A stretch of 64,000 bases of DNA from Campylobacter sp. CN_NE2 (GTDB lineage Bacteria > Campylobacterota > Campylobacteria > Campylobacterales > Campylobacteraceae): the NCBI RefSeq assembly GCF_027797465.1, contig NZ_CP115608.1, positions 1,178,001-1,242,000 of the forward strand, given 5' to 3'. The notes beneath the pieces were generated by a model, which saw only the letters and a list, made by a program, of their open reading frames with translations, was not told the DNA's origin and did no database searches. The position numbers were made by a program, and so were the translations under genes. Position 1 is the first letter of the stretch; each line of letters opens with the position of its first letter. This document shows positions 37,121-44,564 of this stretch, piece after piece.

Positions 37121-37247
37121 TAAGGCGTAAATTCGGACAATTCCTACGCTCAAAACAAGCGAAGCGGTGCAAGGCGAAGCCGAAGCAGGTTTCCTTGATT
37201 ACCACTCAAAGGTAACTTCGCTTGAAATCGTCCGAATTTACGCCTTA
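37121..37247. repeat. Large foldback after typA, possible decayed variable-stem element
   Basis: TAAGGCGTAAATTCGGAC (37121-37138) is matched perfectly by GTCCGAATTTACGCCTTA (37230-37247). A nested pair CAAGCGAAG (37156-37164) / CTTCGCTTG (37216-37224) lies inside. GAGCCTAGTTTTAATTCC near 37088 resembles a reversed right box, and AAATCGTCCGAATTT resembles a reversed left box. It lies between convergent typA and the Crp-type gene. Confidence 0.8.
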
Positions 37248-37307
37248 CTACGCCTATTCTGTCTTGAATATTTTTGTAGAAAATTAAGCAAATTTGCCAA
37301 ATCTGTA

Positions 37308-37346
37308 GTCATTGCGAGAATTTGCGTAGCAAATTCGTGGCAATCC
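37308..37346. repeat. GTCATTGCG-type palindrome, copy 4
   Basis: GTCATTGCGAGAATTTGC-GTA-GCAAATTCGTGGCAATC, with a perfect inner stem GAATTTGC/GCAAATTC; the same end sequences as the other copies. Confidence 0.85.
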
Positions 37347-37386
37347 AGCAACGCCGTTAGGCGTTTTTAAATTTACAAACTTAAAT

Positions 37387-37980
37387 CTAATCGCAAATTT
37401 GGAAATTTTGATGATCTATTTTTCGAATTTTTTTGTTTTTGATTAGCCTATTTACGGCGACCGAGACATTTTGGCGTGGGGCGCCTACAAAACTAGCGAT
37501 TTCGCTAACTCCGCCATTGACATGTGCTATATCGCCGTTTGCGATTTGAAGCAAAAATTTATAAGTTCGGGTTTCGACGCTATCAAAAACTAGCTCTTTT
37601 ATCACATTTTTTTGCATTGTCATATTTTTCAAAAACGAGTTAAAAAGATAAATCGCAAAGTCTTGGTTGAACTCAAACAGATCAATCACGGTGGATAAAT
37701 TTGCTTCTAAAATTTCCGCATTTTGCGTGATTTCAAAAGACGAAAAAGTATCGACAAGCACAAATGAACCTGCTCTAAAATAGCTTAGCACATACTCCCT
37801 GCCGCTTTCGTGATAGGTGTTTAACTTGCCCTCGCCTTTTAGGATAATCATAAAAAGTTTTTTTTGTGCGTAAATCATCGCACCTTTTTGGTAGCAAAGA
37901 TGTCTAAATTTAGCTAAATCTTCTTCGTTAAAAAATGATAACTCTTGTCCGTCAAAAACCCCTGTCGTTCTCGTTCCCAT
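37387..37980 (-). CDS. Crp/Fnr-family transcriptional regulator
   Basis: A 197-aa cytoplasmic regulator: cyclic-nucleotide-binding-like barrel (ILKGEGKLNTYHESGREYVLSYFRAG part, residues about 20-110), a dimer helix, and a C-terminal HTH (GGVSEIASFVGAPRQNVSVAVNRL). There are no N-terminal Cys residues for an Fe-S cluster, so it is not an Fnr oxygen sensor. A longer frame from 38073 reads through a poly-A/T tract into Phe-rich nonsense; the start MGTRTTG, with AAGGGG seven bases upstream, is preferred. It is divergent from the torC/torA-like pair and a good candidate for its regulator. Confidence 0.85.
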   Translation of the reverse strand: MGTRTTGVFDGQELSFFNEEDLAKFRHLCYQKGAMIYAQKKLFMIILKGEGKLNTYHESGREYVLSYFRAGSFVLVDTFSSFEITQNAEILEANLSTVIDLFEFNQDFAIYLFNSFLKNMTMQKNVIKELVFDSVETRTYKFLLQIANGDIAHVNGGVSEIASFVGAPRQNVSVAVNRLIKNKKIRKIDHQNFQICD

Positions 37981-37998
37981 AAAATTCCCCTTTTTTGA

Positions 37999-38038
37999 AT
38001 TATACAGAAAAATTCGAAAAAAACAAAAAAAAAAAAAA
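37999..38038 (-). promoter_or_regulatory. Promoter of the Crp-type gene with 14-base T tract
   Basis: On the minus strand a run of 14 T (complement of 38025-38038) lies 20 bases upstream of a perfect TATAAT (complement of 37999-38004), which is 18 bases before the ATG. The tract sits where the -35 contact would be. Confidence 0.55.
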
Positions 38039-38122
38039 CGAAAAATGAAAATTTTTCGCAAAAACAAAGCCAAATTTTTTAAATTTGTCGCAAAAATGAC
38101 AACGGCTTTTTTGGCTTTTAAT

Positions 38123-38128
38123 TATAAT
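38123..38128 (+). promoter_or_regulatory. -10 box for the cytochrome c/TorA operon
   Basis: TATAAT 26 nt upstream of the cytochrome ATG. No clear Fnr/Crp palindrome was recognised in the gap. Confidence 0.5.
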
Positions 38129-38154
38129 TTTGGTATCTGTTTTAAGGAGAATTT

Positions 38155-38730
38155 ATGAAAAAAGCTATCATTTTTTCTTTGCTTATTTCCTGTCTTAGTG
38201 CAGGGGAGTTGCTCTATCCAAGCGTTGTAAAAAATGTTTCTTTGAGCGAGAATTTAAAGGAAGTCGCAGGAAAACTCCTGCCTACAAACGGCGTTGAAAT
38301 TTTAGAAAAAAAGGACGGCGTGGTTAAATTCGCCGTTACAGGCTATCAAAATCCAAAATCGCCAAATATCGTATATTTTACGCCAAAAGCTAGAATTTTG
38401 GTTGTATCTTTTGCTAAAACGAAAGTGCCCCAATTTGAAGTTTTAGGCGATGAAGACGGCTTTAAAAAAGTAAAATTAATAGCCTACACAAATGACGGCG
38501 ATTTTAGTGCGAATTTAGACGAAATGTTTGCGGAAGCGAATACTAAATTTATGGAAAACTGCGGCACTTGCCACCCGCCACATTTAGGACATACGCAAGT
38601 GGCAAATCGCTGGCCAGCACTCATTAAATCAATGCAAGCTAGAACGCCGTTAAATCAAGATGAAATTTGGACTATAACTCAGTTTTTACAAAAACATTCA
38701 AAAGACTTCAACATAAAGGAGATCAAATGA
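38155..38730 (+). CDS. Monohaem cytochrome c partner of the TorA-like reductase
   Basis: Periplasmic c-type cytochrome of 191 aa. Signal peptide MKKAIIFSLLISCLSAG, then a domain of unknown fold, and a single haem motif CGTCH near residues 137-141 followed by PPHLGHT and a later Met-containing helix (SMQARTPLNQDE). In C. jejuni a similar monohaem cytochrome (Cj0265c, from memory) is paired with the TMAO/DMSO reductase Cj0264c. The stop overlaps the reductase ATG, so it is the reductase's electron donor by strong inference. Confidence 0.88.
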   Translation: MKKAIIFSLLISCLSAGELLYPSVVKNVSLSENLKEVAGKLLPTNGVEILEKKDGVVKFAVTGYQNPKSPNIVYFTPKARILVVSFAKTKVPQFEVLGDEDGFKKVKLIAYTNDGDFSANLDEMFAEANTKFMENCGTCHPPHLGHTQVANRWPALIKSMQARTPLNQDEIWTITQFLQKHSKDFNIKEIK

Positions 38731-41243
38731 AAAGACGAAGTTTTCTAAAAGGAACAGCTACACTTGGCGCAGCAAGTGCTATGCCTAGTTTTGTTTTCGG
38801 CGAAGCCGCAAATACCGCTTTGGTAAAAAACGGCGAAGTCATCACGGGAGCGCACTGGGGAATTTTAAAAGCTACCGTAAAAGACGGCAAAATCGTAAAA
38901 TCGGAAGCTTGGAAAAAAACTTCAAATGTGCCAAATCCTTTGCAAACTGCGATGGACGATTTGGTTTATAAAGCAAGAATCAAAGCCCCGATGGTTCGCA
39001 AAAGCTACCTTGAAAATCCAGATAGCCCAAAACCAGAGCTTCGCGGTAAGGACGAGTGGGTAGAAGTAAAATACGAAGACGCTATCAAGCTAGTTGCAAA
39101 AGAACTTAAAAAAACGCGCGAACAAAAAGGTATGAATAGCATTTGTGCAGGAAGCTACGCTTGGCAAAGCTCAGGCGCACTTGGTATGGCAAGAACGCTT
39201 TTGCATAGATTTATGAATATGACAGGTGGTTTTGTGGGCGTTACCGGGGATTTTTCAACCGGAGCTGCGCAAGTGATTTTGCCACATGTCGTGGGATCTA
39301 GCCAAGTTTATGAGCAACAAACCGTTTGGCCTGTGGTTTTAGAAAATTCAAAAGTTGTCGTGCTTTGGGGTATGAATCCAATCGGCACTTTGCGTTTGTC
39401 ATTTACGGTTTCTGATGAAGGCTCGTTTAAATATTTTGAAAAATTGCGTGATAGCGGTAAAGAAATCATCATCATAGATCCGCTCAAAACAATCACAACT
39501 AAATTTTTTGAAGGCAAAGCTACTCATATCAGACCTACTCCAAATACCGATGTTGCGATGATGTTAGCTATGGCAAATCACCTGCTAAAATCAGGTAAAT
39601 ATGATAAAGAATTTTTAAGCACTTACACCGTTGGCTTTGATAAATTTGAGCAGTATTTACTAGGCAAAGAAGACGGCGTAGAAAAAACACCTGAGTGGGC
39701 AGAGAAAATTTGCGGAATCGAAGCAAAAGTTATAAAAGAATTAGCTGAAAAATTCTTTGATAATCGCACTATGATTATGGCTGGTTGGGGTATGCAAAGA
39801 GCGCACCATGGCGAACAAGTCCATTGGATGATAGTAACTCTTGCTAGTATGCTTGGTCAAATAGGGCTCCCAGGTGGTGGATTTGGTTTTAGCTACCACT
39901 ATGCAAACGGCGGAACGCCAAGTTGCGTTGGTGGCGTAATTAAAACAATCAACGCAGGAAGCGTAGGCGTTATCAAAGACGGCAAATATATGGGTCCTGC
40001 TAATGCTGACGGCGCAAAAGAAAATGCAGCGCAATCTTGGCTATCAAATACGGCACTAATGTCATATCCTGTCGCAAGGAACGCAGACGCTTTGCTAAAT
40101 CCGGGCGCAACGCTTGATGATAACGGAAATAAAATCACATATCCTGATATGGATTTTATCTACTGGGTCGGCGGAAATCCGCTAACACAACAACAAGACA
40201 CAAATAAAAATGTTAAAGCTTGGCGAAAACCACGAACTATCGTCGTAAATGAAATTTACTGGACGCCGACAGCGAAAATGGCTGATATTGTCTTCCCAGT
40301 AACTAGCTCGTATGAGAGAAATGACATTTCTATGACAGGGGACTACACAAATATGCACATTGTCCCACAAAAACAGGTCGTAGAAAAACAATTTGGCGCA
40401 AAAGATGATTATCAAGTTTTCGTTGATTTATGTAAAGCTTATGCAGACGGTCTAGCCGAAGCTTACACAGAAGGCGGCAAAACCGAAATGGACTGGATAA
40501 AAGAGTTTTATGAAACAGCGGCGAATCAAGTAAATGCAAACGAAGCTTTGGGAATAAAAATGCCAAGCTTTGAAGAGTGGTGGAACAAAAACGAACCGAC
40601 TGAATTTAGCCCTACAATGGAGAGCGAAAGCTATGTAACTTTTGCAGATTTTAGAGAAGATCCGATTTTAAATGCACTCGGAACGCCGTCAGGTTTGATT
40701 GAAATTTACTCTGAAACAATCGAAAAAATGGGCTATGATGACTGCAAAGCTCACCCGACATGGTTTGAGCCAATCGAGTGGCTAGGTATGAAGGATAAAC
40801 CAGCCAGATTCCACATGATAAGCCCACACCCAAATGATCGCTTACACTCACAACAAAACCAAACTAAGCTAAGAGATAGCTATGCAGTGGCGGGAAGAGA
40901 GCCGATTTTTATCAACGAAGAAGACGCAAAAGAGCTAGGCATAAAAAACGGCGATTTGGTAAGAGTTTTCAACGCCAGAGGTCAAATTCTAGCAGGTGCG
41001 GTCGTAAATGATGACGCTCCAAGAAATGTCGTAAAACTATGCGAAGGTGCTTGGTATGATCCAAACGAAAACGGACTTTGCAAAAACGGCTCGGCAAATG
41101 TGCTTACTATCGATATTCCGACAAGCAAACTAGCCAACGGAAATATCTCTCACACTTGCCTTGTAAATGTGGAAGTCTATAAACCAAAAGACGGCGAAGA
41201 CATCACGCTAACTGCGTTTATGCCGCCAAAAGGCGCGAAATAA
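38727..41243 (+). CDS. torA: TorA/BisC-type molybdopterin N-/S-oxide reductase
   Basis: Periplasmic Mo-bisMGD reductase for TMAO/DMSO-like acceptors. Tat signal MKRRSFLKGTATLGAASAM, then the DMSO-reductase family core. The segment GDFSTGAAQVILPHVVGS, continued by VYEQQT, closely matches E. coli TorA around the Ser molybdenum ligand, and HPNDRLHSQQNQT is in the C-terminal cofactor domain. An upstream ATG at 38667 lies inside the cytochrome gene and lacks a signal peptide; the ATG at 38727, after AAGGAGA and overlapping the cytochrome stop (ATGA), is the start. 838 aa. Substrate range is inferred. Confidence 0.92.
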   Translation: MKRRSFLKGTATLGAASAMPSFVFGEAANTALVKNGEVITGAHWGILKATVKDGKIVKSEAWKKTSNVPNPLQTAMDDLVYKARIKAPMVRKSYLENPDSPKPELRGKDEWVEVKYEDAIKLVAKELKKTREQKGMNSICAGSYAWQSSGALGMARTLLHRFMNMTGGFVGVTGDFSTGAAQVILPHVVGSSQVYEQQTVWPVVLENSKVVVLWGMNPIGTLRLSFTVSDEGSFKYFEKLRDSGKEIIIIDPLKTITTKFFEGKATHIRPTPNTDVAMMLAMANHLLKSGKYDKEFLSTYTVGFDKFEQYLLGKEDGVEKTPEWAEKICGIEAKVIKELAEKFFDNRTMIMAGWGMQRAHHGEQVHWMIVTLASMLGQIGLPGGGFGFSYHYANGGTPSCVGGVIKTINAGSVGVIKDGKYMGPANADGAKENAAQSWLSNTALMSYPVARNADALLNPGATLDDNGNKITYPDMDFIYWVGGNPLTQQQDTNKNVKAWRKPRTIVVNEIYWTPTAKMADIVFPVTSSYERNDISMTGDYTNMHIVPQKQVVEKQFGAKDDYQVFVDLCKAYADGLAEAYTEGGKTEMDWIKEFYETAANQVNANEALGIKMPSFEEWWNKNEPTEFSPTMESESYVTFADFREDPILNALGTPSGLIEIYSETIEKMGYDDCKAHPTWFEPIEWLGMKDKPARFHMISPHPNDRLHSQQNQTKLRDSYAVAGREPIFINEEDAKELGIKNGDLVRVFNARGQILAGAVVNDDAPRNVVKLCEGAWYDPNENGLCKNGSANVLTIDIPTSKLANGNISHTCLVNVEVYKPKDGEDITLTAFMPPKGAK

Positions 41244-41245
41244 GC

Positions 41246-41277
41246 AAAATTTGGCTAGGATTTCCTAGCCAAATTTT
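41246..41277 (+). terminator. Terminator after torA
   Basis: AAAATTTGGCTAGGA (41246-41260) and TCCTAGCCAAATTTT (41263-41277) form a perfect 15-bp stem with a 2-nt loop directly after the torA stop. Confidence 0.85.
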
Positions 41278-41466
41278 AAAATTCTACAAAATTTTGCAAA
41301 TTTCAAAATTCCGCTATCGCAAATTTGAAATACTGCTCCGAAATTTTGCTTTTTAAAATCCAACGAAATTTCTACGAATTTCTCAATTTACAAAGTTACT
41401 TCGCAAGCTTATAATAAATCAATACAAAATTTTGCACCACATAATCAAAATTTCAACCCATTTTAA

Positions 41467-41482
41467 GGGGGGGGGGTATAAT
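41467..41482 (+). promoter_or_regulatory. Poly-G promoter of zinc-ribbon gene 2
   Basis: A run of 10 G (41467-41476) is directly followed by a perfect TATAAT (41477-41482), 30 bases before the ATG. The sequence before the tract is ATTTTAA, as at the other zinc-ribbon gene (TTTTTAA). Same architecture, different gene. Confidence 0.85.
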
Positions 41483-41512
41483 AAGACTTTATTTTTTTTC
41501 AAGGAGAAAACT

Positions 41513-41824
41513 ATGGATGAAGAGCTACACTTAGGCTGCCCATTTTGTGGCAAGGACGACATCAAATACGGAGTATCAGTTTGCAGTGGTTGCCAAGCTG
41601 AGATTAGATATGGTGTAGACTGGGCTCCAGTTTTAATTGTGGGTGTAATATTGTTTATCGTATCTTGTATTCTTATTAGCAATAGATATAGCTTTATTGC
41701 TGACCTTGTTGGGCTTGCTTGCTTTATCGGTAGCTTGGTCTGTATCGTCAAAGGTGTATATAGATTTTTACAAAATTTAAGCTATAAAAAGGGTCCTAAA
41801 TTTTTCAGACGAGAATTTCGTTAA
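41513..41824 (+). CDS. Zinc-ribbon, two-TM membrane protein (paralogue 2), poly-G promoter
   Basis: A 103-aa protein with an N-terminal zinc ribbon (CPFCGKDDIKYG, then CSGCQAE), two hydrophobic segments (about residues 38-56 and 64-82) and a basic tail. It is a paralogue of the gene at 13728-14021. An upstream in-frame ATG at 41432 would translate through the promoter; the ATG at 41513, six bases after AAGGAG, is correct. The poly-G promoter suggests on/off expression. Function unknown; possibly surface- or envelope-associated. Confidence 0.82.
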   Translation: MDEELHLGCPFCGKDDIKYGVSVCSGCQAEIRYGVDWAPVLIVGVILFIVSCILISNRYSFIADLVGLACFIGSLVCIVKGVYRFLQNLSYKKGPKFFRREFR

Positions 41825-41833
41825 TTCTATTGT

Positions 41834-41863
41834 TTATTTGTAGGTATCCAAACCTACAAATAA
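41834..41863 (+). terminator. Hairpin after zinc-ribbon gene 2
   Basis: TTATTTGTAGGT (41834-41845) and ACCTACAAATAA (41852-41863) form a perfect 12-bp stem with a 6-nt loop, 10 bases after the stop codon. Confidence 0.75.
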
Positions 41864-41891
41864 TCGTTTATGTGATATTAGTATCGTAGGC

Positions 41892-41907
41892 TGGGCATCC
41901 TTGCCCA
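41892..41907. repeat. Short GC hairpin
   Basis: TGGGCA-TCCT-TGCCCA, a 6-bp stem with a 4-nt loop followed by CCAAAAAA. It has no gene attached. The rest of the 41825-42233 gap holds this hairpin, one GTCATTGCG-type palindrome and AT-rich sequence; no ORF or RNA gene was recognised. Confidence 0.55.
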
Positions 41908-42012
41908 CCAAAAAAGATAAAATAATTCAATATTCAATTTAAATAAATATTCTTCGCTTAGCTTCGTTTAGCTCGGAATGATATAAAATCAAATCGTAAA
42001 TTTAACTCGTAA

Positions 42013-42050
42013 ATCGCCACGACTTTGCTGTCGCAAAGTATCGCAATGAC
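42013..42050. repeat. GTCATTGCG-type palindrome, copy 5
   Basis: ATCGCCACGACTTTGC...GCAAAGT..., ending TCGCAATGAC. The inner stem ACTTTGC/GCAAAGT is perfect. Same family as the copies at 16771, 19459, 24622 and 37308. Confidence 0.8.
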
Positions 42051-42233
42051 AAAACAAGTGTAACGCTTTTTTGCATAGCAAAAAATGTTTCTTGCGAAGC
42101 GTAGCGAAGCAGAGTAAATCAAACAAATTTAACTTATAATTCAAATTTACTGAATAAATTACAAAATTTAAATTTCTTAATATGAAATTTATGCTATTCT
42201 ATAAATTTAATTTTTTTCAAAAAAAGGTTTTTT

Positions 42234-44045
42234 ATGAAACAAATTTTAATGGGAAACGAAGCGATTGCGCTTGGGCTAATACACGCAAATGTCGATGTCG
42301 TATCGGGCTACCCCGGGACGCCGTCGAGTGAAATTCTAGGCAATTTCCAAAAATTACGCGACAAAATGGGCTTACAAGCTTACGCTGAGTGGGCGAGTAA
42401 CGAAAAGGTCGGTTACGAAGTAGCTTACGCTCACGCTATGAGCGGTAAAAACGCCTGTGCTACGATGAAACAGGTGGGCTTAAATGTCGCAGCAGACGCT
42501 GTGATGAACTCAGCCTACATAGGCAATATCGGCGCGATGATTTTAATAAGTGCCGATGATCCGGGCTTTTACTCATCTCAAACAGAGCAAGATAGCAGAG
42601 TTTTTGCTAAATTCGCTAGGATTCCTGCTCTTGATCCTGCTAGTCCCCAAGAAGCGTATGATTTTATAAAAATTTGTGCAGAAATATCACGCAAATTTGA
42701 AATCCCCGTAATGTTTCGCTCTATAATGCGAGTTGCCCACGCAAGGCAAAACTGCGAAATCTCAGAAAATAGCGAATTTAACCCGCCAAAAGGCGAATTT
42801 ATCAAAAATACAAATCGCTGGGCAGGTGTGCCACCTGGTCCAAGATATATTCAAGGTGTAGAATTACTTGAAAAAATCGAGCAAATTCGCAAATTTAACT
42901 ATGAAAATTTTATTAAACCAAAGATTGCAAATTTAAAAGGCGGCGATAAGGCTGAAATTCTCTGTATCACAAGCGGGGTTGCAAGTAGCTATGTAAGCGA
43001 AGCAGCGAGTGATCTAAAAATAAACGCCGATGTCCTTAAAATCGATATGCCCACACCTTTGCCATACAACGAGCTAAATGAACTTTGCAAAAGCTACAAA
43101 AAAGTCGTGGTTTTTGAAGAGCCGTATGCTTGTATGGAAGAAGATTTAAGCGGCGAAAATATCTACGGCAAAAAAACAGGACATGTCCATAAAATCCATG
43201 AATTTGGCAAAGATAAAGTTTTTGAAGCGTTTGCAAATTTGGGTATTTTAGACGGCAAAAATCCTTTTAAAGCACCAAAATTTAGTGGTTACGAGCTTCC
43301 AAAAAGACCGCCAAATTTATGCCCTGGCTGTCCGCATAGAGATATTTTTTATAGCATTACCAAAACTTTTCGCACAAAGCAGTCTATTTATGCAAGCGAC
43401 ATTGGTTGCTATACTCTCGCACTTAATCAAAATGCGATAGATCACTTCCTTTGCATGGGTGCTAGTATTTCTACTGCAAGTGGTTTTAGCCTAGCAAACC
43501 CTGATAAAACGGTCGTTGCTACGATTGGCGATAGCACATTTTTGCACTCAGGTATGCCGCCGCTCATCAACGCAGTTTATCAAAAACACAAATTTATTTT
43601 GATAATCTTAGACAACTCAACTACTGCGATGACAGGTCGCCAAACTACGCCAGAAAGGGCTTCGGGCGATATTGACATCAAAAAGCTGGTCGAAGGCTGT
43701 GGCATAAAATGCCATGAGTATTTTTACGAGCCTGATTTAAACAAAACCATGCTTTTTATGAAAGGTTTAAAATCGGCTTATGAGAGCAGTGAAGTGCCTG
43801 TGGTAGCGGTGATTCGCCAGTTTTGCATTTTGGATAAATCGAATTCAAAAATTCCGCAAATTTACGCCGTCGTAAATGAAGCAAAATGCGTTGAGTGCGA
43901 TACTTGCGTGGGCAAATACAAATGCCCTGCTATGAGCTACAACGAACGCCATAAAGTTGAGATCGATCCGTTTTTATGCACGGGCTGTTCGGCATGTATT
44001 AGCGGACTTTGTCCGACAGATGCTTTTGAAGTGAGGTCAAAATGA
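42234..44045 (+). CDS. iorA: Indolepyruvate ferredoxin oxidoreductase alpha subunit
   Basis: Thiamine-diphosphate and Fe-S enzyme that oxidatively decarboxylates aryl pyruvates to aryl-acetyl-CoA, reducing ferredoxin. The N-terminal pyrimidine-binding domain (VVSGYPGTPSSEILGNF) and middle part are followed by the TPP domain (CPGCPHRDIFYS, ASDIGCYTL, IGDSTFLHSG, DNSTTAMTGRQ) and a C-terminal ferredoxin region CVECDTCVGKYKCPAMS / CTGCSACISGLCP near residues 555-595. The first cluster motif is irregular (CxxCxxxxxxC), the second typical. 603 aa. First gene of a four-gene run. Confidence 0.94.
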   Translation: MKQILMGNEAIALGLIHANVDVVSGYPGTPSSEILGNFQKLRDKMGLQAYAEWASNEKVGYEVAYAHAMSGKNACATMKQVGLNVAADAVMNSAYIGNIGAMILISADDPGFYSSQTEQDSRVFAKFARIPALDPASPQEAYDFIKICAEISRKFEIPVMFRSIMRVAHARQNCEISENSEFNPPKGEFIKNTNRWAGVPPGPRYIQGVELLEKIEQIRKFNYENFIKPKIANLKGGDKAEILCITSGVASSYVSEAASDLKINADVLKIDMPTPLPYNELNELCKSYKKVVVFEEPYACMEEDLSGENIYGKKTGHVHKIHEFGKDKVFEAFANLGILDGKNPFKAPKFSGYELPKRPPNLCPGCPHRDIFYSITKTFRTKQSIYASDIGCYTLALNQNAIDHFLCMGASISTASGFSLANPDKTVVATIGDSTFLHSGMPPLINAVYQKHKFILIILDNSTTAMTGRQTTPERASGDIDIKKLVEGCGIKCHEYFYEPDLNKTMLFMKGLKSAYESSEVPVVAVIRQFCILDKSNSKIPQIYAVVNEAKCVECDTCVGKYKCPAMSYNERHKVEIDPFLCTGCSACISGLCPTDAFEVRSK

Positions 44046-44563
44046 AATATCAAATTTTAATCGCTGGATATGGCGGACAAGGTGCCGTTTTTTTAGTAAA
44101 ACTGCTTTCAATCGCAGCCGCAAACAAAGGCTATGCGTGTCTTGGCACGGAAAATCACGGCATGAGCCAAAGGGGCGGAAGTGTTTCATGCGGCATTAAA
44201 ATCGGCGATTTTTTTAGCCCAAATATCGATGAAAATTCGGCTGATTTGTTGATTGCATTGGAGCAAACAGAAGCGCTTCGTTATTTGCAATTTTTAAATC
44301 AAAATTCAGGCGTAATTGCCGTAAATTCAGATGAAAATTTTCCAAATTTGCCGTTTAAAATTTACGCAACAAACGCCTTTAAAAAGGCAAAATCAGGCGA
44401 ATTTGACATAGGCGGGTTAAATGTTTATATGCTAGGAATTGTTATCAAAAATGTAGCAAATTTTCCGTTTTCTTATGATGAAATTTGCAAAGCAATCGAA
44501 ATTTTTAACCCAAAAGTCGCCGAAAAAAACAAACAAATTTTAAAACTAGCAATGGAGAGCTAA
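44042..44563 (+). CDS. iorB: Indolepyruvate ferredoxin oxidoreductase beta subunit
   Basis: Gamma-domain subunit that pairs with IorA. Markers: ILIAGYGGQGAVFLVKLLSIAA near the start (CoA/TPP-interface loop), GTENHGMSQRGGSVSCGIKIG, and ADLLIALEQTEALRYL. The 173-aa length is in the normal range for short IorB. ATG overlaps the iorA stop (ATGA), and the paaK-like gene starts one base after its stop. Confidence 0.93.
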   Translation: MKYQILIAGYGGQGAVFLVKLLSIAAANKGYACLGTENHGMSQRGGSVSCGIKIGDFFSPNIDENSADLLIALEQTEALRYLQFLNQNSGVIAVNSDENFPNLPFKIYATNAFKKAKSGEFDIGGLNVYMLGIVIKNVANFPFSYDEICKAIEIFNPKVAEKNKQILKLAMES

Positions 44564-44564
44564 G

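Noticed and set aside
37167-37370. 67-aa ORF after typA
   Set aside because: It reads through the foldback and a dispersed palindrome; no ribosome site.
37981-38073. Longer start for the Crp-type regulator
   Set aside because: The added residues come from the T tract and promoter (Phe-rich), whereas the Met at 37980 has a good Shine-Dalgarno.
38667-38726. Upstream start for torA inside the cytochrome c gene
   Set aside because: It would bury the Tat signal 20 residues in; the ATG at 38727 overlaps the cytochrome stop and follows AAGGAGA.
41432-41512. Upstream start for zinc-ribbon gene 2
   Set aside because: It would translate the poly-G tract and the -10 box; the ATG at 41513 has AAGGAG at ideal distance.
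41825-42233. Possible riboswitch or RNA gene upstream of iorA
   Set aside because: Only two simple hairpins and one dispersed palindrome are present; no conserved riboswitch core was recognised.
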